This document shows positions 1 to 8,896 of a stretch of 64,000 nt of DNA, piece after piece. The DNA comes from an uncultured Dehalococcoidia bacterium (GTDB lineage: Bacteria; Chloroflexota; Dehalococcoidia; Lucifugimonadales; UBA3495). Numbering within the stretch: the stretch's first letter is position 1; the number at the start of each line of letters is the position of its first letter. The notes below the pieces were generated by a model. That model ran no database searches. It had not been told where the DNA came from and saw nothing but the letters and a program-made list of their open reading frames with translations. The DNA lies in contig CATQHB010000002.1 in NCBI GenBank assembly GCA_958295765.1, forward strand, positions 2,282,091 to 2,346,090, written 5' to 3'. The translations under genes were made by a program, and so were the position numbers.

Positions 1-14
1 GCAACTTCCGGGAA

Positions 15-1505
15 TTGGGCAGCGACCGGCAGCGCCGGGAAACCCTGATTGGCCTGGCCGCCACCCAATTGCTGGTTCAGCTCTCCAGTATGCCCATCGC
101 CTTGGTCATCCCGTCGGTGGCCCGCCACTTTGAGATAGACGTAGCCCAGGCGGCCTGGATGGTGGTGATTCGGCTGCTGCTGCTGGGCAGCACCGTCTTT
201 TTAGCGGCCCGGCTGGGGCAGAAGTACGGCCACGTCCGCATCTACTTCCTCGGGGCCATCCTGCTGTCGGTCGCCAGCGTCCTGTCGGCCACCTCCTTCA
301 CGCCCACCCAGTTGATTCTCTGGAGCGGGGTAGTCGGCATTGGCGGCGCCCTGATTACGGCCAACTCCAACGCCATCCTGGTAATGGTGTTCCCGGTCGC
401 GGAGCGGGGCCGGGCCTTCGCCGTTCCGGTGGTGGCGGCCCGGTTCGGAACCCTCATCGGCCTGGGGATGTTCGGCGTATTCCTGCAATTCTTCGGCCTG
501 CAATGGGGCTGGCGGCTGGTCTTTCTCTCCTCCCTGCCCATCGGTTTGCTGGCAATCTGGTGCAGCTACCCCCTGCTGAAATACCACGCCCAGCAGCTAA
601 CCGAGGAGATGAAACAGGTCTCCATCAACTACTTCGGCGCCACTTTGATGATTGCTACCCTGGGCACCTTTATCCTGTCCGGGCTGCACATCCACGAAGG
701 GGCCGAGTCCTTCACCACCCCGGACGCCCTGAGTTACCACGTGCCGATGCACCTGCTGTTCCTGGCCTGCCTGGCCCTGTTCTTTGTAATCCAGCAGCGG
801 AGCAGCGACCCCTTTGTCGATTTCCGCTACTTCAAGCAGAAGTATTTCTCCATGGCCCTGTTCACCAATACCACTTTCCACCTTTCGATGCTGGCGGTAA
901 CGACGCTGATACCCATTCTGGTGGAAAACGGTTTGGGGCAGGCCCCCATTATCGTAGCGCTGGTGCTGCTGCCCAACCAGTTTATGGGGCTGTTCCTGCC
1001 TACTTTAGGCGGCTGGATTCACGACCGTTACAACCCGCGCTGGCTCCGGCCCGGTTCCCTGCTGCTGATTGCGTCGGGGTTCTTTCTGGCGGGAATCTTT
1101 GCCGATGATATACCGGTGTATATGCTCCCGGTACTGCTGCTGCCCATTGCCATCGGCTCCAACCTGTTCAACTCGCCTAACAACGCCACGGTGATGAACT
1201 CCCTGCCGGACAACCGGGGGTTTGCCTCCGGGATGCTGGAGACCACGCGGCAGATGGGCCACTCGGTAGGGACGACGGTAAGCGCCACGGTGCTGGGGCT
1301 GGCCCTGCCGGTGGCAATTGACCTGATGCCCTCCGGGGAGGCGCAGGCGCATTACCTGGGCGGCTTCCAGCTTTCCGCCCTGACCGTGGTCTGGATAATG
1401 ATTTCCGGCAGCATCGTCGCTATGTTCCACCGCACTCCCGCCCCCAGCGCGCCGGCCCGGCAGCAGCGGGAGGCCCCGGCGCCCCAAACCGGCGGTGATG
1501 GCTAG
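15..1505 (+). CDS. MFS multidrug-type transporter (DHA2-like), 5' end uncertain
   Basis: This is a polytopic inner-membrane protein with roughly twelve to fourteen hydrophobic segments along its 496 residues. It looks like a drug:H+ antiporter of the major facilitator superfamily, 14-helix DHA2 type. Seen in the sequence: an N-terminal helix with the stretch LVIPSVARHFEIDVAQAAW, a loop with RLGQKYGHVRIY that matches the MFS loop 2-3 signature (G-x-x-x-D/G-R-x-G-R type), and a proline- and glutamine-rich cytoplasmic tail after residue 470. The first usable codon is TTG at 15, and the frame is open to the window edge, so the real start may lie outside the window. The substrate cannot be told. 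The gene stands alone, and the next gene starts about 400 bases downstream behind repeats. Confidence 0.85.
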   Translation: MGSDRQRRETLIGLAATQLLVQLSSMPIALVIPSVARHFEIDVAQAAWMVVIRLLLLGSTVFLAARLGQKYGHVRIYFLGAILLSVASVLSATSFTPTQLILWSGVVGIGGALITANSNAILVMVFPVAERGRAFAVPVVAARFGTLIGLGMFGVFLQFFGLQWGWRLVFLSSLPIGLLAIWCSYPLLKYHAQQLTEEMKQVSINYFGATLMIATLGTFILSGLHIHEGAESFTTPDALSYHVPMHLLFLACLALFFVIQQRSSDPFVDFRYFKQKYFSMALFTNTTFHLSMLAVTTLIPILVENGLGQAPIIVALVLLPNQFMGLFLPTLGGWIHDRYNPRWLRPGSLLLIASGFFLAGIFADDIPVYMLPVLLLPIAIGSNLFNSPNNATVMNSLPDNRGFASGMLETTRQMGHSVGTTVSATVLGLALPVAIDLMPSGEAQAHYLGGFQLSALTVVWIMISGSIVAMFHRTPAPSAPARQQREAPAPQTGGDG

Positions 1506-1537
1506 AAAACAGTCCGGGCGTTCCGGCATTAGCACCG

Positions 1538-1610
1538 GGGGTTGGCATTAGCGGCGGCGTAGGGGCGGGGCCGGGTAACGAATACCAACAAATGTTGGGA
1601 ATACCGACCC
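1538..1610. repeat. Remnant of composite palindromic element
   Basis: This contains a shortened GTAGGGGCGGG block followed by the outer palindrome AATACCAACAAATGTTGGGAATACC-like sequence near 1581-1607. It matches one end of the composite elements described at 48666-48919 and elsewhere. The inner second half is missing, so this appears to be a decayed copy. Confidence 0.55.
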
Positions 1611-1680
1611 ACCCGTACCTTTGCCAAGTCAATCGCGTCTTAACCAGGGCAAACCGGGCAACCGTGGCAACCCAAGCAAC

Positions 1681-1776
1681 CGTCGTTCCGGCGAAAGCCG
1701 GAATCCAGGAAATCCCCGGGGAAAGAGCGGGCCGGCTACCGAGGGTTCTGGATTCCGGCTTTCGCCGGAACGACGG
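1681..1776. repeat. Palindromic repeat family A (REP/MITE-like), full copy
   Basis: The left arm CGTCGTTCCGGCGAAAGCCG and its reverse complement sit about 96 bp apart, each arm about 29 bp and almost perfect. The arm itself contains the smaller palindrome CCGGCGAAAGCCGG. Flanking direct sequence (AACCAGGGCAAACCGGGCAACC-like) recurs beside other copies. At least eleven full copies occur in this window, all between genes. Confidence 0.85.
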
Positions 1777-1829
1777 TTTTATAACCGGAACGACGGTTTT
1801 ATAGCCGGAATGACGGTTTTATGCTGCGA

Positions 1830-1859
1830 TTGACCCGCCCGCCCCTTTGCCAGAATTAT
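1830..1859 (+). promoter_or_regulatory. Candidate sigma70-type promoter for the cyclodeaminase gene
   Basis: A -35-like TTGACC at 1830-1835 is followed 17-18 bases later by GAATTAT (1853-1859) as a weak -10. The predicted start of transcription near 1866 would leave a leader of about 45 bases before the ATG at 1912. Confidence 0.35.
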
Positions 1860-1911
1860 CCGGGCCGGTTAAACTATGCCGGATGATTTGCATTTTAAGA
1901 GGTACACGACA

Positions 1912-2865
1912 ATGGCGTTGTTTCTCCGGGATGAAGAGGTCAACCAGGCGGTTTCCATGGCTGAAATGCTGGATGCTATCGAGGAGATGCAGCGGCGTTT
2001 CGGCGGCGGCGAGGTGATGAACCTGGCCCGGCGCAAGATTATCGCGCCCGGCGGGATGCTCTCGGTGATGGGCGGCGGGCTGTTCTACGACAACATCCTG
2101 GGCGTCAAAACCTACACCGTAGTTCAGGGCAAGTATTCCTTTCAGGTCAGCATCTACGACGCCGGCACCGGCGCGCTGCTGTGCTACACCCAGGCCAACC
2201 GGCTGGGCCAACTGCGTACCGGCGCCACCACCGGCATTGCGGTCAAGCACCTGGCTAAATCCGACGCCGCCACCGTCGGCATCATCGGCGCCGGCTACCA
2301 GGCCCCCACCCAGTTGGAGGCGGTATGCCGGGTGCGCGACATTCAGAAAATCCGGGTATTCAGCCGCACCCCGGAGCGGCGGGAAGCCTTTGCCCGAACT
2401 ATGACCGACTCCCTGGGCGTCGAGACGTCGGCGGTGGACAGCGGCGAGGCGGCGGCGGCCGGCAGCGACATTGTCATCTGCATTGCCGCCGCGATGGAGC
2501 CGGTGCTGGCCGGGGAATGGCTGGCGCCGGGGGCCACGGTAATCGGCGCCGGGCCGACCACCTGGCGGGCCAGGGAAGTGGATGACGCCGTATTCAGCCG
2601 GGCCGACAAGCTGTTCGTTGACTCGGCGGAACAGGCCCCGGTCGAGGCCGGGGATTTGGCCGGCGCCGTTGACCGGGGCAGCCTGCAATGGAGCCGGCTC
2701 CAGGAGTTGCGCCACGTGGTAGGCGGCGCGGTTCCGGGGCGGGACAACCCGGAGCAGATTATCTACGCCAAGCTGATGGGCACCGGGGTGGCCGACGTCG
2801 CCGCCGCCAAGCTGGCCTATGACCGGGCCAAGTCCCTGAACCTCGGTACGGAAATGGAGTGGTAG
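1912..2865 (+). CDS. Ornithine cyclodeaminase / mu-crystallin family NAD(P)-dependent enzyme
   Basis: This is a cytoplasmic NAD(P)-binding protein of the ornithine cyclodeaminase/mu-crystallin family. Members deaminate ornithine or reduce cyclic ketimines and alanopine-like imines. It shows the N-terminal substrate-binding half with GVKTYTV, the typical QLRTGATTGIAVKHLA segment, then the Rossmann motif VGIIGAGYQAP and VFSRTPERREAFA. The C-terminal VIGAGPTTWRAREVDDAVFSRAD region is also typical. I chose the ATG at 1912 because AAGAGG lies nine bases upstream. An in-frame ATG at 1876 would add twelve residues but has no good ribosome site. The resulting 317 residues fit the family (about 310-330). 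The exact substrate is not predictable: many members outside proteobacteria are not true ornithine cyclodeaminases. Confidence 0.87.
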   Translation: MALFLRDEEVNQAVSMAEMLDAIEEMQRRFGGGEVMNLARRKIIAPGGMLSVMGGGLFYDNILGVKTYTVVQGKYSFQVSIYDAGTGALLCYTQANRLGQLRTGATTGIAVKHLAKSDAATVGIIGAGYQAPTQLEAVCRVRDIQKIRVFSRTPERREAFARTMTDSLGVETSAVDSGEAAAAGSDIVICIAAAMEPVLAGEWLAPGATVIGAGPTTWRAREVDDAVFSRADKLFVDSAEQAPVEAGDLAGAVDRGSLQWSRLQELRHVVGGAVPGRDNPEQIIYAKLMGTGVADVAAAKLAYDRAKSLNLGTEMEW

Positions 2866-2937
2866 CGAATCAGGCGCGCCGCTATTCCCCTATTCCGGCC
2901 CGGTATTCCGGCCCAAGCAGCAAGCCAGGAGAAAATA

Positions 2938-3708
2938 ATGACCGACCGATTTCTGTCCGGCGTCCCCGGTTCGCAAATTGAAGCAATCTATCAGGACGGG
3001 CCGGGCAACGAGATTGCCACCGGGAAGTTCGACAGCCCTCAATCCTCCGCCAACCTGGCCGCCAACACCTTCGGGTTATTCCTCAACCGGGCCGCCGACC
3101 TGCCCCCCTTACCGGGCTGCGAACAGGAAGCCTGGCCGGCCAGTTCCCTGACCCTGGAAGGGAAGTTGCGCTTTCCCTGGAACGGCGGGCGCCATCCGGT
3201 CCTGGACGTTCTGGTTACCACGCCGTCGGCCCTCATCGGCATCGAGTCCAAGCGGTTCGAGCCTTTCGGGAAAAACCGGGTCAAGGCCCTTTCCGACGCC
3301 TACCGCCGGCCGTGCTGGGGCGACCGGATGACCGGCTATGAACGAGTCCGGGACCAGGTGGGCGCAAGTAAGGGCAGCGCCTACTCCCTGGATGCGGCCC
3401 AGCTATTCAAGCACGCCCTGGCCCTGCGAACCCAGGTCAACAAACCCGGCGAGCACCAGGGCCTCACCCCCATTCTCTTTTACCTCTACGCCGAACCGGG
3501 TGCCTGGCCGGACACCGGCTTGCCAATTGAGGAAAGCAGCCGGGACACGCACCGGGAGGAAATCGCCGCCTTTGTCAAAGAGGTTGAGGGCGACGAAGTA
3601 AAGTTCGTCGCCTGCACTTACCGCCAATTGCTGGAAGGTTGGGTAGGCCAGGGAACGGCCCAAGTCAGCCGCCACGCCGCAGCGGTTTTCCGGCGCTTCG
3701 CGCCTTGA
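2938..3708 (+). CDS. PD-(D/E)XK nuclease-like protein (PGN_0703-type)
   Basis: This soluble 256-residue protein has a probable PD-(D/E)XK nuclease core. HPVLDVLVTT places Asp90 and GIESKRFEPF places Glu103-x-Lys105, the D...E-x-K triad, with spacing typical for restriction-endonuclease folds. The general look (ESKRFEPFGKNRVKALSDAYRR) recalls the PGN_0703 family of putative restriction endonucleases, known mainly from genome annotation. AGGAGAAAATA directly precedes the ATG, so the start is firm. No methyltransferase or helicase partner is adjacent, so a classical restriction-modification role is not supported. It could be a solitary defence or repair nuclease. Family recognition is by motif only. 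Confidence 0.7.
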   Translation: MTDRFLSGVPGSQIEAIYQDGPGNEIATGKFDSPQSSANLAANTFGLFLNRAADLPPLPGCEQEAWPASSLTLEGKLRFPWNGGRHPVLDVLVTTPSALIGIESKRFEPFGKNRVKALSDAYRRPCWGDRMTGYERVRDQVGASKGSAYSLDAAQLFKHALALRTQVNKPGEHQGLTPILFYLYAEPGAWPDTGLPIEESSRDTHREEIAAFVKEVEGDEVKFVACTYRQLLEGWVGQGTAQVSRHAAAVFRRFAP

Positions 3709-3761
3709 TAGCGCAAGGGGGGGCGGGCAATCGCGTTTGGAAATGGAAACCTGATGACGCC

Positions 3762-3846
3762 AGGGCGGGTTAGAAACCGGCCCCTACCGGAATTGACCGT
3801 TGCGGGCCGGGATTGACCATTGTAGGGGCGGGTTTATAACCCGCCC
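3762..3846. repeat. Family C palindromic repeat pair
   Basis: The blocks GGGCGGGTTAGAAACCGGCC (about 3763-3787) and GTAGGGGCGGGTTTATAACC (3822-3846) are the two halves of the family C palindrome found many times in this window, here with about 35 bases between them. Confidence 0.65.
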
Positions 3847-3892
3847 TATGCACGTCAAGAGGGATGCCTCAAATACCGCCAAGCTACCCAAC

Positions 3893-4839
3893 CCGCTCAT
3901 GGTGAGCCTGTCGAACCATCCCAACCCCATCCTTCGACAGGCTCAGGATGAGCGGCACGAGCCGGGTTTGGCTTGATTCCCCAAATACCGCCAACCTACC
4001 CAACCCGCTCATGGTGAGCTTGTCGAACCATCTCACCCCGTCCTTCGACCGGCTCAGGATGAGCGGGGACAATCACATCATCAACCCGTCATTCCATCAT
4101 AAAACCGTCGTTCCGGCGAAAGCCGGAATCCAGAACCCCCGGTAGCCGGCCCGTTCTTTTCCGGGGGATTTCCTGGATTCCGGCTTTCGCCGGAACGACG
4201 GTTGCGTAGGTTGCCCGGTTTGCCCTGGTTAAGATGTGATTGCCGGCAAACCGGGGCATTTCCATTATCCGCTCATGGTGAGCCTGTCGAACCATCTACC
4301 CCGTCCTTCGACAAGCTCAGGATGAGCGGGGGCCATCACATCATAAAACCGTCGTTCCGGCGAAAGCCGGAATCCAGAACCCCCGGTAGCCGGCCCGTTC
4401 TTTTCCGGGGGATTTCCTGGATTCCGGCTTTCGCCGGAACGACGGTTGCGTGGGTTGCCCGGTTTGCCCTGGTTAAGATGTGATTGCCTGCAAACCGGGG
4501 CATTTCCGTTATCCGCTCATGGTGAGCTTGTCGAACCACCCCAACCCCATCCTTCGACCGGCTCAGGATGAGCGGGGACAATCACATCATCAACCCGTCA
4601 TTCCATCATAAAACCGTCGTTCCGGCGAAAGCCGGAATCCAGAACCCCCGATAGCCGGCACGTTCTTTTCCCGGGGATTTCCTGGATTCCGGCTTTCGCC
4701 GGAACGACGGTTGCGGGGGGTTGCCCGGTTTGCCCTGGTTAAGATGTGATTGCCGGCAAACCGGGGCATTTCCATTATCCGCTCATGGTGAGCTTGTCGA
4801 ACCACCCACCCCGTCCTTCGACAGGCTCAGGATGAGCGG
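3893..4839. repeat. Alternating tandem array of repeat families A and B
   Basis: Five family B units (3893-3955, 4005-4066, 4269-4329, 4513-4575, 4779-4839) alternate with three family A units (4106-4201, 4350-4445, 4615-4710). Family B is an imperfect palindrome built on CCGCTCATGGTGAGCTTGTC and its complement. The A-B unit repeats at about 244 and 265 bases with near-identical linkers (GGTTTGCCCTGGTTAAGATG). This fills most of the 1.2 kb gap between the nuclease-like gene and the end of carB. No gene is visible in it. Confidence 0.85.
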
Positions 4840-4887
4840 CACAAGGCGGGCTTGGCTTAATCCTTACGGGGCGGCACAATGCGCGCC

Positions 4888-7800
4888 CTACCCCTCCGCC
4901 GGCCGCAGGTAAGCGTCAATTTGCTGAACGCTGTAGCTGCCCCGTTCCATTAGGAGACACTCCACAGCGGCCCGGGCGGTGTCCAGGGAGGTAAAGCAGG
5001 GGATACGCCGTTCCACCGCCGCCCGCCGGATGTAGAAACCGTCCCGCAGCACCGACGTGTCCCCGGACAGGGTGTTGATTACCGCGCCCACCGTGTCATC
5101 GTTTATCACGTCCACCACGTTGGGGTGGCCCTCGCTCAGCCGCTTGGTAATCATCGTAACCGGCATCCCGGTGGCGGCAATCATCGCCGCCGTGCCTTCG
5201 GTGGCGTACAGCCGGCACCCGGCCTCCAGCAGTTCCCGAATCAGCACCAGCGACTCGGCCTTGTGCTGGTCGGCGATGCTCAGCAGGACCCCGCCGCCCT
5301 TTTTCAGGTTCAGGTTGGCCGCCATCAGGGCCTTGGACAGGGCGCTGGGAAAGTCCCGGTCAATCCCCATCACCTCCCCGGTGGATTTCATTTCCGGCCC
5401 CAGATAGGAGTCAACGCCCACCAGCTTGGACATTGAGAATACCGGGGCCTTGATGCCTACCAGTTTCTGCCGGGGCCACAGGCCGCCGGGGTAGCCCAAC
5501 CCGGCCAGGGTCTCCCCCAGCATTACCCGGGTCGCCAGGCGGGCCACCGGGACTGAGGTAACCTTGGAAATAAAGGGTATGGTGCGGCTGCCCCGGGGAT
5601 TAACCTCAATGATGTAAACCGTGGTGGCTTCCGCCGCTTCCCAGGGGGCGTGGGGGCTGCGGTAGGCGCTGCCGCCCTGGATGACAAACTGAATGTTCAT
5701 CAGGCCGCGCACGCCCATGGCCAGCCCGATGCGGGTGGTGTAGTCAACAATGGTATCCACTTCCGCTTCGGTCAGGTTCAAGCCGGGATAGATTGCCATA
5801 GAGTCGCCGCTGTGTACCCCGGCCCGCTCGATATGCTCCATAATGCCGGGGATTAGCACCTGCTCCCCGTCGCAAATGGCGTCAACCTCACATTCCTTGC
5901 CTTCCATATAGTGGTCCACCAGCACCCGCTTGTCCGGGGCCACTTCCGTTGCCAGGGTCAGATAGCGGACCAGTTCCGAGGCGTTCTGAACAATCTCCAT
6001 CGCCCGCCCGCCCAGCACGTAGCTGGGCCGCACCACCACCGGGTAGCCGATGTTCTGGGCGACCTGCAAGGCTTCGGATACGGAGGTTACCGACGCGCCC
6101 GGCGGCTGGGGAATACCCAACCGGGACAGGAACTCCTCAAACTTCTGCCGGTCGGAGGCCACGTCAATGGCCTCAGCGCTGGAACCCAGGATCGGCAGCC
6201 CGGCGTGGGCCAGGGATTGGGACAGGTTGATGGCCGTCTGGCCGCCGAACTGCACCACCGAGGGCGGCGGCTGGTCGTCAATAGTTTCGTTGTCGATAAC
6301 GTCCCGCACCGCCTCCTCATCCAATGGCTCAAAGTAGAGGCGGTCGCTGGTGTCAAAGTCGGTGGAAACCGTTTCCGGGTTGGAGTTGACCAGCACGCTG
6401 GACACCCCGGCTTGCGACAAGGCCCAGGCGGCGTGAACGCTGCAATAGTCGAACTCGATGCCCTGGCCGATACGAATGGGGCCGCTGCCGATGACCACCG
6501 CCTTGGCGCCGGGCAGGGGCAGGGCTTCGTTTTCCTCCTCGTAAGTGCTGTAGTAGTAGGGAGTTACCGCCTCGAACTCGGCGGCGCAGGTGTCCACCAT
6601 TTTATAGACCGGCCGCAGGTTCCAGCGCTGCCGCAGGTCGCGCACCTGTTCCGGCAGCATATCGGCCAGGGTGCCTACCTGCTGGTCGGAGAAACCCAGC
6701 CGCTTGGCCCGGCGCAGGAGGTTCGGCGTCAGCGTTTCCGACAGCAGGCGCCGCTCCATTGCCACAATGCGGGCCAACGCGCTGATAAACCAGGGGTCGA
6801 TAAAGGTATCCCGTACCAGGGCTTCCGGCGTGGTGTCCCGGCGCAGGGCCGCCATTAACGCCCACAGGCGCAGGTCGTTGGGGGCCAGCAGGTTTTGCGG
6901 CTTGCTGCCTTCGCCTTCCCCGGCCATTTCCCCACTTTCCCCTTCGCCGGCGGGCAGGGCCTCCCACAGCAGGGTGCGGTTGCCCAGCTCCAGGGAGCGG
7001 GTAGCCTTTTGCAGGGCCGCCTCAAAGGAACGGTCAATCGCCATTACCTCGCCGGTGGCCTTCATCTGAGTGGTTATCTGCCGGTCGCCGTTAGGAAACT
7101 TGTCAAAGGGCCAGCGGGGAATTTTGACTACGCAGTAGTCCAGGGCCGGCTCAAAGGCGGCGCCGGTCTTGCCGGTTACCGCGTTGGCGATTTGGTCCAG
7201 CCGCCGGCCGACGGCAATCTTGGCCGAGACCCGGGCAATGGGGTAGCCGGTGGCCTTGCTGGCCAGGGCCGAACTGCGGCTGACCCGGGGGTTCACTTCG
7301 ATAACGTAGTACGGTGAATCCGCTTCCCAGTCGGATTGGATCGCGTCGGCCACGTCCGGGTGGGGACGCAGGGCCAGTTGGATGTTGCAACCCCCTTCAA
7401 TGCCCAACCCGCGAATTATCTTGAGGCTGGCGGTACGCAGCATCTGGTACTCTTTGTCGGTGAGGGTCTGGCTGGGCGCCACCACGATGCTGTCCCCGGT
7501 ATGGGAACCCATGGGGTCCAGGTTCTCCATATTGCAGACGGTGATGCAGTTGTCCGCCCCGTCCCGGATGACTTCGTACTCCACCTCTTTCCAGCCCACC
7601 AAGGAACGCTCCAGCAGTACCTGGGATATTGGACTGGAGGCCAGGCCGCTCTGTACGATGTCCTCAAACTCCTGCCAGGTGTTGGCGATGCCGCCGCCGG
7701 TGCCGCCCAGGGTGTAGGCCGGGCGCACCACCAGGGGCAGGCCCATTTCCTGGCCGTAGGCGCGGGCCTGGTCGATGGTGGAGACGGTGGCGTTGGGCGG

Positions 7801-8232
7801 TTCCGGCTCGCCGATGTCGTGGAGGAAGTTGCGGAAATACTCCCGATCCTCCGACTTGCGGATGGTCTCCAATGGCGTACCCAGCAGCCGGACGTTGTAC
7901 CGTTCCAGGATGCCGGCGTCGGCCAGGGCCACCGCCAGGTTCAGGCCGGTCTGCCCGCCCAGCGTGGGCAGGATGCCCTGAGGCTGCTCCACCCGGATAA
8001 TGCGCTCGATAACCTCGACGGTCAGCGGCTCGATATATACGTGGTCGGCGATGTCCCGGTCGGTCATAATCGTAGCCGGGTTGGAGTTGACCAGGACGGT
8101 AGAAACGCCTTCCTCCCGCAGGGCCTTGCACGCCTGCGTGCCGGCGTAGTCAAACTCGGCGGCCTGACCAATGACGATTGGCCCGGAACCGATTACCAGG
8201 ACTTTGTTCAGTTGTTCTCCGTTACTGCTCAA
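4888..8232 (-). CDS. carB: Carbamoyl-phosphate synthase large subunit
   Basis: This cytoplasmic enzyme uses ammonia from CarA, bicarbonate and two ATP to make carbamoyl phosphate for pyrimidines and arginine. The family order is complete: a first ATP-grasp half starting at [20 protein letters not shown], an oligomerisation region, a second half starting at [20 protein letters not shown], and a C-terminal MGS-like allosteric domain ([18 protein letters not shown]). It is longer than E. coli CarB (1073) because of a short Gly/Glu-rich insertion ([14 protein letters not shown]) at the hinge after the first half. I chose TTG at 8232, which has GGAGGAAG upstream. An upstream in-frame TTG at 8283 would start inside a family C repeat. 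It is the last gene of the pyrimidine operon. Confidence 0.97.
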   Translation of the reverse strand: MSSNGEQLNKVLVIGSGPIVIGQAAEFDYAGTQACKALREEGVSTVLVNSNPATIMTDRDIADHVYIEPLTVEVIERIIRVEQPQGILPTLGGQTGLNLAVALADAGILERYNVRLLGTPLETIRKSEDREYFRNFLHDIGEPEPPNATVSTIDQARAYGQEMGLPLVVRPAYTLGGTGGGIANTWQEFEDIVQSGLASSPISQVLLERSLVGWKEVEYEVIRDGADNCITVCNMENLDPMGSHTGDSIVVAPSQTLTDKEYQMLRTASLKIIRGLGIEGGCNIQLALRPHPDVADAIQSDWEADSPYYVIEVNPRVSRSSALASKATGYPIARVSAKIAVGRRLDQIANAVTGKTGAAFEPALDYCVVKIPRWPFDKFPNGDRQITTQMKATGEVMAIDRSFEAALQKATRSLELGNRTLLWEALPAGEGESGEMAGEGEGSKPQNLLAPNDLRLWALMAALRRDTTPEALVRDTFIDPWFISALARIVAMERRLLSETLTPNLLRRAKRLGFSDQQVGTLADMLPEQVRDLRQRWNLRPVYKMVDTCAAEFEAVTPYYYSTYEEENEALPLPGAKAVVIGSGPIRIGQGIEFDYCSVHAAWALSQAGVSSVLVNSNPETVSTDFDTSDRLYFEPLDEEAVRDVIDNETIDDQPPPSVVQFGGQTAINLSQSLAHAGLPILGSSAEAIDVASDRQKFEEFLSRLGIPQPPGASVTSVSEALQVAQNIGYPVVVRPSYVLGGRAMEIVQNASELVRYLTLATEVAPDKRVLVDHYMEGKECEVDAICDGEQVLIPGIMEHIERAGVHSGDSMAIYPGLNLTEAEVDTIVDYTTRIGLAMGVRGLMNIQFVIQGGSAYRSPHAPWEAAEATTVYIIEVNPRGSRTIPFISKVTSVPVARLATRVMLGETLAGLGYPGGLWPRQKLVGIKAPVFSMSKLVGVDSYLGPEMKSTGEVMGIDRDFPSALSKALMAANLNLKKGGGVLLSIADQHKAESLVLIRELLEAGCRLYATEGTAAMIAATGMPVTMITKRLSEGHPNVVDVINDDTVGAVINTLSGDTSVLRDGFYIRRAAVERRIPCFTSLDTARAAVECLLMERGSYSVQQIDAYLRPAEG

Positions 8233-8282
8233 GGGCGGTTTTCTTCCTCCGTGCGTTCCGCCGGCGTATCCGGTCGGGGGCA

Positions 8283-8311
8283 AGGGCGGGTTATAAACCC
8301 GCCCCTACCGG
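8283..8311. repeat. Family C palindrome between carB and the upstream gene
   Basis: A copy of GGGCGGGTTATAAACCCGCCCCTAC lies immediately upstream of carB, inside the transcribed part of the operon. In RNA it would form a strong hairpin of about ten base pairs. Confidence 0.7.
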
Positions 8312-8326
8312 GTTGAATCCATTAAC

Positions 8327-8746
8327 CTAGTAAGTCGGCAAGCGGCCGGGGAGTTTCATCAACCCCCGGTCGTGCAGGACGTTGAGCATCTGGTAGATGA
8401 AGGAGCCGTAATAGGCCCCGTCCCAGTCGAACTTGCTCATCCCCGGGAAGTCCTGCTCGGCCCGGGGCGGGACGCGGAAGTTGACCGAGTCATTGCTGGT
8501 CTTTTCCACGGAAACGCAGCCGACCGGCTCTTCGTAAACCTTCCCGGTGCCCTGCTCTACCAGCTTGACCGAAACATCCCAGCGGCTGCCCAGCTTGGCC
8601 CGGCTGACCGAGGCAAGCTGGTAGCCGTAGTGATTGTGGGCAAAGCCGGGGACTACCTGATCCAGCAGCCCCAGCATATTGGACAGATTGATTGGAAGTT
8701 CGGCCTCCAGCCCCTCTTCCAGCAACACCATCGAAAACGTGGTCAT
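8327..8746 (-). CDS. Conserved-looking protein of unknown function inside the pyr operon
   Basis: I do not recognise this 139-residue soluble protein. It has no signal peptide or membrane segment. It is acidic at the start (VLLEEGLEAELPINLSNML) with a mixed alpha/beta look in the middle (HYGYQLASVSRAKLGSRWDVSVKLVEQG). A Shine-Dalgarno GGAGG eight bases before the ATG supports real translation. It lies between carA and carB on the same strand, about 150 bases after carA and 95 before carB, so it is very likely co-transcribed with the pyrimidine genes. A link to pyrimidine synthesis is guilt by association only. Confidence 0.75.
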   Translation of the reverse strand: MTTFSMVLLEEGLEAELPINLSNMLGLLDQVVPGFAHNHYGYQLASVSRAKLGSRWDVSVKLVEQGTGKVYEEPVGCVSVEKTSNDSVNFRVPPRAEQDFPGMSKFDWDGAYYGSFIYQMLNVLHDRGLMKLPGRLPTY

Positions 8747-8896
8747 CAGGAAACCTCCAAATAGTGCGATTAGGAATTACCACTGATACCGGATACTCCC
8801 CCGACCAAGCCGGGGCCATCCGGTTCCGGCCCAACACTCACCTCCTCTGCCACCCATCTCCCTCTATCGCGTTCTATCGCGGACTGGTATCACGGG

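Noticed and set aside
2938-3708. Restriction enzyme of a restriction-modification pair
   Set aside because: The nuclease-like core is visible but there is no methyltransferase or specificity gene nearby.
4203-4483. Short open frames of 60-140 codons inside the palindromic repeats (also near 1600, 33000, 46100 and 50300)
   Set aside because: They recur with identical peptide text wherever the repeat occurs (for example VPAKAGIQ, GFRRNDG, MVSLSNH) and are translation of repeats, not genes.
3893-4839. Possible CRISPR array in the repeat-rich region after carB
   Set aside because: Units are 60-96 bases, palindromic, of two kinds and with near-identical linkers. There are no unique spacers and no cas genes.
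5911-8316. Long plus-strand open frames (315 and 326 codons) opposite carB
   Set aside because: Composition is typical of antisense frames, and carB on the other strand has full family motifs.
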